DNA of 64,000 nt from the NCBI GenBank assembly GCA_001898965.1, contig MKVW01000001.1, forward strand, positions 432,822-496,821. The letters are read 5' to 3'. This document shows, piece by piece, positions 60,448-64,000 of the stretch; the stretch's first letter is position 1, and each line of letters starts with the position of its first letter. The stretch comes from Rhizobiales bacterium 62-17 (GTDB lineage Bacteria > Pseudomonadota > Alphaproteobacteria > Rhizobiales > Beijerinckiaceae). A model generated the notes under the pieces. That model did no database searches. It was not told where the DNA came from and saw only the letters and a list, made by a program, of their open reading frames with translations. Both the position numbers and the translations under genes were made by a program.

Positions 60448-62157
60448 CTAGCTGAAGGCGCGTGAACGCACGTCTGGCGTCTTGCTGGGGAGTTTGCCGG
60501 GCGCCTTGCCTTTGTGGCGCAGATTGTCAGCCACGCGTGTCACACCAGCCAGCAGATCGTCAGTGACCATCGCCCAGCTCCGCACCTTGAAATTGCGGCG
60601 GACCATTTTGGTCCACTCCGCCAAGTCGGCCCGATCCATGATGGCGCGCTCGATGGTGGTCTGGGCCGATTTGGTGTCGAACGGGTCGATGTAGCGCGCC
60701 AGCGTGCCGCCGACTTCCGGCATCGAACTCTGTTTCGAGGTGATGCAAGGCTTGCCATAGGCCAGGCTTTCGCTCACCGGCAGTCCCCACCCTTCGACGA
60801 AGCTCGGGAATACGGTGAACAGGCAATTGCGATAGAGATGGGCGAGGCGGGCTTCCGAAATGCCGCCCATGACGACGATCTTGCCGCCGACAAAGCCCGA
60901 ACTTTCCAGCGCCCGGCGAAACGGTTTGATCTTCCAGCCCCATTTGCCGACGAGGACGAGGGTTGGAACCTTGCCGTTGTATTTGCGGTTCAGGGCCGTC
61001 CAAACATCGAGCAGCAGCATGTGATTCTTGCGAATCTCCAGGGTGCCGACGCTGAGCACATATTCCTTCGGCAGCTTGGCGATGAATTCCGCATCCGCAT
61101 CAGCCACCGCGTGCGGCAGTTCCTGGGCCAAAGGCACGGGAACGACTGGGACCGAGCGGTTCAATTTGCTCGACATCGCCTTTTTCAATTCGCTCGCCAC
61201 ATAGCCGGAGGTCGCGCAGGCGAAGTCGATGATCGACATGACGCGATGGAACTGCACGCGATAGGCGATGGAGTGAACGAAGACGAAATAGTCGGGATGA
61301 GTCAGGGGGATGACGTCGTGAACGAACACGCCGACCTTGATGCCCTGTGCCTTCAATTCGGCGATCGTCTTGGCGTAGGAGGTGAAGATCCAGAACACGC
61401 CGAGGGTCAAGAAAACGTCGCCGGGCTTCAGGCTGGTCTCGGGCGATTTTTCAGTAATCGCATGCAGAAGCTCGTTGAGCTTGCTGCGGGAAATCTTCGG
61501 GTGGTTGATCTCATCAATGAGGTCGGAAAGCAGATCGAGCGGCACCGCATGAGCCGAGCCGATCTTGCGGCCGCAAAAGCCCATCTGGACGCCTTCGGCC
61601 ATATGCGACTGCAACACCGAGACGATAACCCCGACCTGAACCCGCTGAATGCCCGTCAGGTTGAGATTGCGACGCAAGAACCGCAGCACATCGGAGATGT
61701 CGAGGAAGATCGTGTGGTCGCCATTGTCGCTCAGCGCTGCGCGCAGGCTGTCGATACTGTGGGCAACGCGGAGGCGTTCGTCCGTACTGAGTTCGATCCG
61801 CGGTTTCAGCGTCCGGGCCGTACGCCATTGATAGAGCGCACCGAGTCGGCGTCCATCGCGATCGAGCGCGCGTCCCAACTGCAGGCGGGCGCGGGCATCG
61901 CTGGGACGCAAGGCCACGGCCTTGCGCAGCATCTCCTGCGCGCGCACGGGCTCGTCCAGATTGAGCCAGCATTCGCCGAGGCCGAGCCAGTTTTTGAAGT
62001 TGTCGCCGTCCTTCTGGACGAGCTGTTCGAACGATTTCTTGGCCGCAGCCCATTTGCCATTGGCATGCGAGACAGTGGCCTCGCGACGCAATTGGGAGAG
62101 ATCGTCACTCCAGGAAACAGGCGCCTGCGGTTTGGCGACGGGCGAAACAGCCTTCAT
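60448..62157 (-). CDS. Glycosyltransferase family 4 protein with TPR-like N-terminus
   Basis: 569 residues. Residues 20-125 are two to three TPR-like helices pairs (KWAAAKKSFEQLVQKDGDNFKNWLGLGECW, then EPVRAQEMLRKAVALRPSDARARLQLG). The GT4 GT-B part has VLSVGTLEIRKNHMLLLDVW, VLVGKWGW and the nucleotide-binding VFPSFVEGWGLPVSESLAYGKPCITS (E-x7-E). It is a retaining transferase using NDP-sugar. The TPR part may dock it on a polysaccharide assembly complex. Confidence 0.92.
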   Translation of the reverse strand: MKAVSPVAKPQAPVSWSDDLSQLRREATVSHANGKWAAAKKSFEQLVQKDGDNFKNWLGLGECWLNLDEPVRAQEMLRKAVALRPSDARARLQLGRALDRDGRRLGALYQWRTARTLKPRIELSTDERLRVAHSIDSLRAALSDNGDHTIFLDISDVLRFLRRNLNLTGIQRVQVGVIVSVLQSHMAEGVQMGFCGRKIGSAHAVPLDLLSDLIDEINHPKISRSKLNELLHAITEKSPETSLKPGDVFLTLGVFWIFTSYAKTIAELKAQGIKVGVFVHDVIPLTHPDYFVFVHSIAYRVQFHRVMSIIDFACATSGYVASELKKAMSSKLNRSVPVVPVPLAQELPHAVADADAEFIAKLPKEYVLSVGTLEIRKNHMLLLDVWTALNRKYNGKVPTLVLVGKWGWKIKPFRRALESSGFVGGKIVVMGGISEARLAHLYRNCLFTVFPSFVEGWGLPVSESLAYGKPCITSKQSSMPEVGGTLARYIDPFDTKSAQTTIERAIMDRADLAEWTKMVRRNFKVRSWAMVTDDLLAGVTRVADNLRHKGKAPGKLPSKTPDVRSRAFS

Positions 62158-62206
62158 GGTGCAACCTTGGACAATGGCCGCTCAGGCCAGTGTTGTGGGG
62201 TGAACG

Positions 62207-62917
62207 CTACTCTCCCGGTGCAGGCACCGGTGGTTGGTCCTCGTTGGCGATCTGCTTGGCCGTGCTGATGGCGCCCACGAAGACCGACACCACGCCAATA
62301 ACAAAAAGAAGTAAAGCTCCCATGTCGAAAATCGACAGGGGGCCGATCACCGGCACCTGATATTGTTTCGGGCCGACCGTATAGGCCACCACGTGCATGC
62401 CGAGCATCAGGATGCGCAGTTCCGTTGGGCCAAAGCCGGCATAGGAAATCTGCATCACCCGCGTCGCCTGCATGCGGATGTAGGTGTAGACCGAAACCAT
62501 CAGATAGGCGATCAGCACCAGGCAGGCGACGTCGAAGCGCATATAGATCGACAGGCCCAGGCCGAAAGAAACGACCATCTGCGAGAAGATATCTGACGTA
62601 TGGTCGACGAAGAAACCGTAGCGCGGCCGTTCGATTCCGCGGTAGCGCGCCAGATTGCCGTCGAGAGAGTCACCAACCCAGTTGATGAACAGGCCGAGGC
62701 TGGCACCGATCAGAAACAGCGGCGAAAAGACAGTGGCGGCGTAACAAGCACCGGTAAAGGCCGCGCCAGCGACACCGAGCGCCGTCAGGTGATCGGGCAT
62801 GATCCAGGCGGGCGTTCGCGCGGCCATCGCCTGCAGCAGAGGCTTTTCCCAGCGACCCACGGCGCTATCGTGAATTCGATTATAGCTCCGTGAGGCGGGG
62901 CCGGTTTTGTCAGTCAT
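62207..62917 (-). CDS. CDP-alcohol phosphatidyltransferase family protein
   Basis: 236 residues, about six membrane helices. The CDP-OH motif reads DSLDGNLARYRG then YGFFVDHTSD: the acidic ligands D, D, D, D are present, with nine residues between AR and G by my count, where eight is standard. It transfers a phospho-alcohol group from a CDP-linked donor to a lipid or polyol. ATG 62917 is the family N-terminus; an upstream extension to 63010 is unlikely. It precedes GT4, perhaps in the same unit with a 49-base gap. Confidence 0.87.
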   Translation of the reverse strand: MTDKTGPASRSYNRIHDSAVGRWEKPLLQAMAARTPAWIMPDHLTALGVAGAAFTGACYAATVFSPLFLIGASLGLFINWVGDSLDGNLARYRGIERPRYGFFVDHTSDIFSQMVVSFGLGLSIYMRFDVACLVLIAYLMVSVYTYIRMQATRVMQISYAGFGPTELRILMLGMHVVAYTVGPKQYQVPVIGPLSIFDMGALLLFVIGVVSVFVGAISTAKQIANEDQPPVPAPGE

Positions 62918-63133
62918 AAAGAATCGAGCCTTGTCCCGGTCGCCTATCGCACCCTGGGTTACGCGGCTTTCTAAATGCTTTCCCTCGCTATGGGAAACGC
63001 AAACCGACACTTTGCCGCTGCCTGTTAAATTGGCATGATTTGCCCTGAATCTACAGGGAAAAATGGCGGTTTAGCCTTCATTAAGCCTAACGAATGATGA
63101 TCGCCTGTGAACGGTGATCACGAGTAGGCTTTC

Positions 63134-63952
63134 ATGAGCGGTGTATTGGACGACGATTTGATGCGGATTTTCGCCTCGGAGGGCGCCGCACGGGGCCAAA
63201 AAGGTCCATTTAAGGCTAAGCTTCTGCGGATGGACGGCGCGCCAGGCACAGAAGCCCCACCTTATTCCTTCGCTCAGCCGGCCGTGTCACGGCCGTGGTT
63301 GTGGTTGTCCTTGCAAGTCGCGACGATCGCGGTGGCGGCTGCCGCTGGCTGGTATTCCGCCGGCGGCCGCGTCCAGGTTCCCGCCCATGTTGCCACCGAG
63401 GCCGATATGTCCCAATTGGGTTCCCGTCTGGCCGCGGTCGAACGCGAGGCGCGCGAGCGCGAGGCGACCCTGCGCCAGCAGCACGCGGCGGACCTAGCAG
63501 CGGTGCGCAAACTGATCGAGGGTGTCGGCAAGGACATGGAGGCCTTGCGGAACGGCCAGCGCCTCGTCCAGGCCCAGCGCGATGAAACCAGTCTGAAGCT
63601 GACCCAGCTCACCGAGCGGCTCGACAAGCTCGAGGCCGCCCAGATCACGACCGGCTCCATCCCGCATGCGACGCCCCAGGCTCAGGCACCGGGCGCGCCG
63701 CAGCGATCGGTGACCGCCAAGGCCAGCCCGCCGGCTCCGGCGCCCCGCTCACGGCCAGGCCCACCGCCGGGCGGCTATGTGCTGGGAGAAGTCCGCGAGG
63801 GTGGGGCGGTGGTTCACGGCCATCGTGGTCCTGTCGATGTTGCGCCAGGCACGTTTTTGCCCGGAGCAGGACGCGTACAGGCGATCCTGCGGCGTAACGG
63901 CCAGTGGGTGGTCACCACCACCAATGGCGAGATCGACGCCGAAGGCTATTGA
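63134..63952 (+). CDS. Conserved single-pass membrane protein of unknown function
   Basis: 272 residues. One membrane helix at about 54-72 (RPWLWLSLQVATIAVAAAAGW), then a coiled coil (ADMSQLGSRLAAVEREAREREATLRQ through LTERLDKLEAAQ), a Pro/Ala-rich linker and a C-terminal beta-rich module (GGYVLGEVREGGAVVHGHRG, then QAILRRNGQWVVTTTNGEIDAEGY). It probably faces the periplasm. I cannot name it. The short tail 63953-64000 shows no gene. Confidence 0.75.
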   Translation: MSGVLDDDLMRIFASEGAARGQKGPFKAKLLRMDGAPGTEAPPYSFAQPAVSRPWLWLSLQVATIAVAAAAGWYSAGGRVQVPAHVATEADMSQLGSRLAAVEREAREREATLRQQHAADLAAVRKLIEGVGKDMEALRNGQRLVQAQRDETSLKLTQLTERLDKLEAAQITTGSIPHATPQAQAPGAPQRSVTAKASPPAPAPRSRPGPPPGGYVLGEVREGGAVVHGHRGPVDVAPGTFLPGAGRVQAILRRNGQWVVTTTNGEIDAEGY

Positions 63953-64000
63953 AGTCTAGCTGCCAGTTTGCGCCGGAGCGGTTTCATCAGGCCGTAGCCG

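Noticed and set aside
60514-62268. 584-codon plus-strand frame over the GT4 gene
   Set aside because: Shadow of a real glycosyltransferase; low-complexity basic and acidic composition.
1-64000. CRISPR arrays, rRNA genes, insertion sequences
   Set aside because: No regularly spaced repeats, no rRNA-like stretches and no transposase or terminal repeats were seen; only the tRNA-Phe element qualifies as mobile.

Overview
The window reads as alphaproteobacterial chromosome, most likely Hyphomicrobiales (Rhizobiales). Support: high GC with strong codon bias that creates long antisense open frames, a Rhizobiales-style interspersed repeat at 18616-18700, several Bug-type solute-binding proteins, a rhizobial-style exopolysaccharide cluster, and a tRNA-Phe of alphaproteobacterial type. 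The species cannot be named from the sequence alone.

Layout. 1-2430: a TetR regulator (cut by the window edge), its likely palindromic operator, and a divergent DHA2-type MFS exporter with a small coupled gene. 2593-15954: a roughly 13.3 kb integrative element in the 3' end of tRNA-Phe. It is bounded by a 22/21-bp direct repeat and carries a P4-type integrase, an excisionase-like protein, a poorly coding AT-richer stretch, and one long minus-strand operon: phd antitoxin, hsdM, hsdS (with a fused C-terminal domain), a TIR-like nucleotide-binding protein, a small helical protein, hsdR. This is the main candidate for a composite defence system. 16098-24341: core-type genes, with a heavy-metal RND efflux pair, ferredoxin-NADP reductase, a DOPA-dioxygenase family protein and an amidohydrolase.

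24404-33025: a purine (urate) catabolic cluster. It holds an NCS2 permease, a HutH-like aromatic amino acid lyase, an allantoate amidohydrolase-like enzyme, a PuuE allantoinase/UraD fusion and UraH, with a LysR regulator and a divergent membrane urate hydroxylase with a cytochrome c tail (PuuD). Together they take urate through 5-hydroxyisourate, OHCU and allantoin to allantoate and beyond. 33105-45340: small catabolic units (VOC protein, Rieske oxygenase, Ldh-type oxidoreductase, cupin, FAD monooxygenase, two Bug binding proteins) mixed with signalling genes: an EAL protein with a degenerate GGDEF domain, and a NarL-type two-component system preceded by two tandem 14-bp palindromes.

45337-47939: a three-gene module with a Rab/Ras-like small GTPase, a transmembrane OmpA-domain protein and a coiled-coil protein; I know no assigned function for it. 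48283-50666: a third Bug protein coupled to an MmgE/PrpD protein. 50667-63952: surface polysaccharide genes. A minus-strand CDP-deoxysugar operon (rfbF, rfbG, C-methyltransferase, epimerase) diverges from a plus-strand glycan operon (GT61, GT2, NAD-epimerase, CmcI-like protein, hexapeptide acyltransferase). A Wza-type export lipoprotein, a GT4 glycosyltransferase with TPR-like N-terminus, a CDP-alcohol phosphatidyltransferase and a conserved membrane protein follow.
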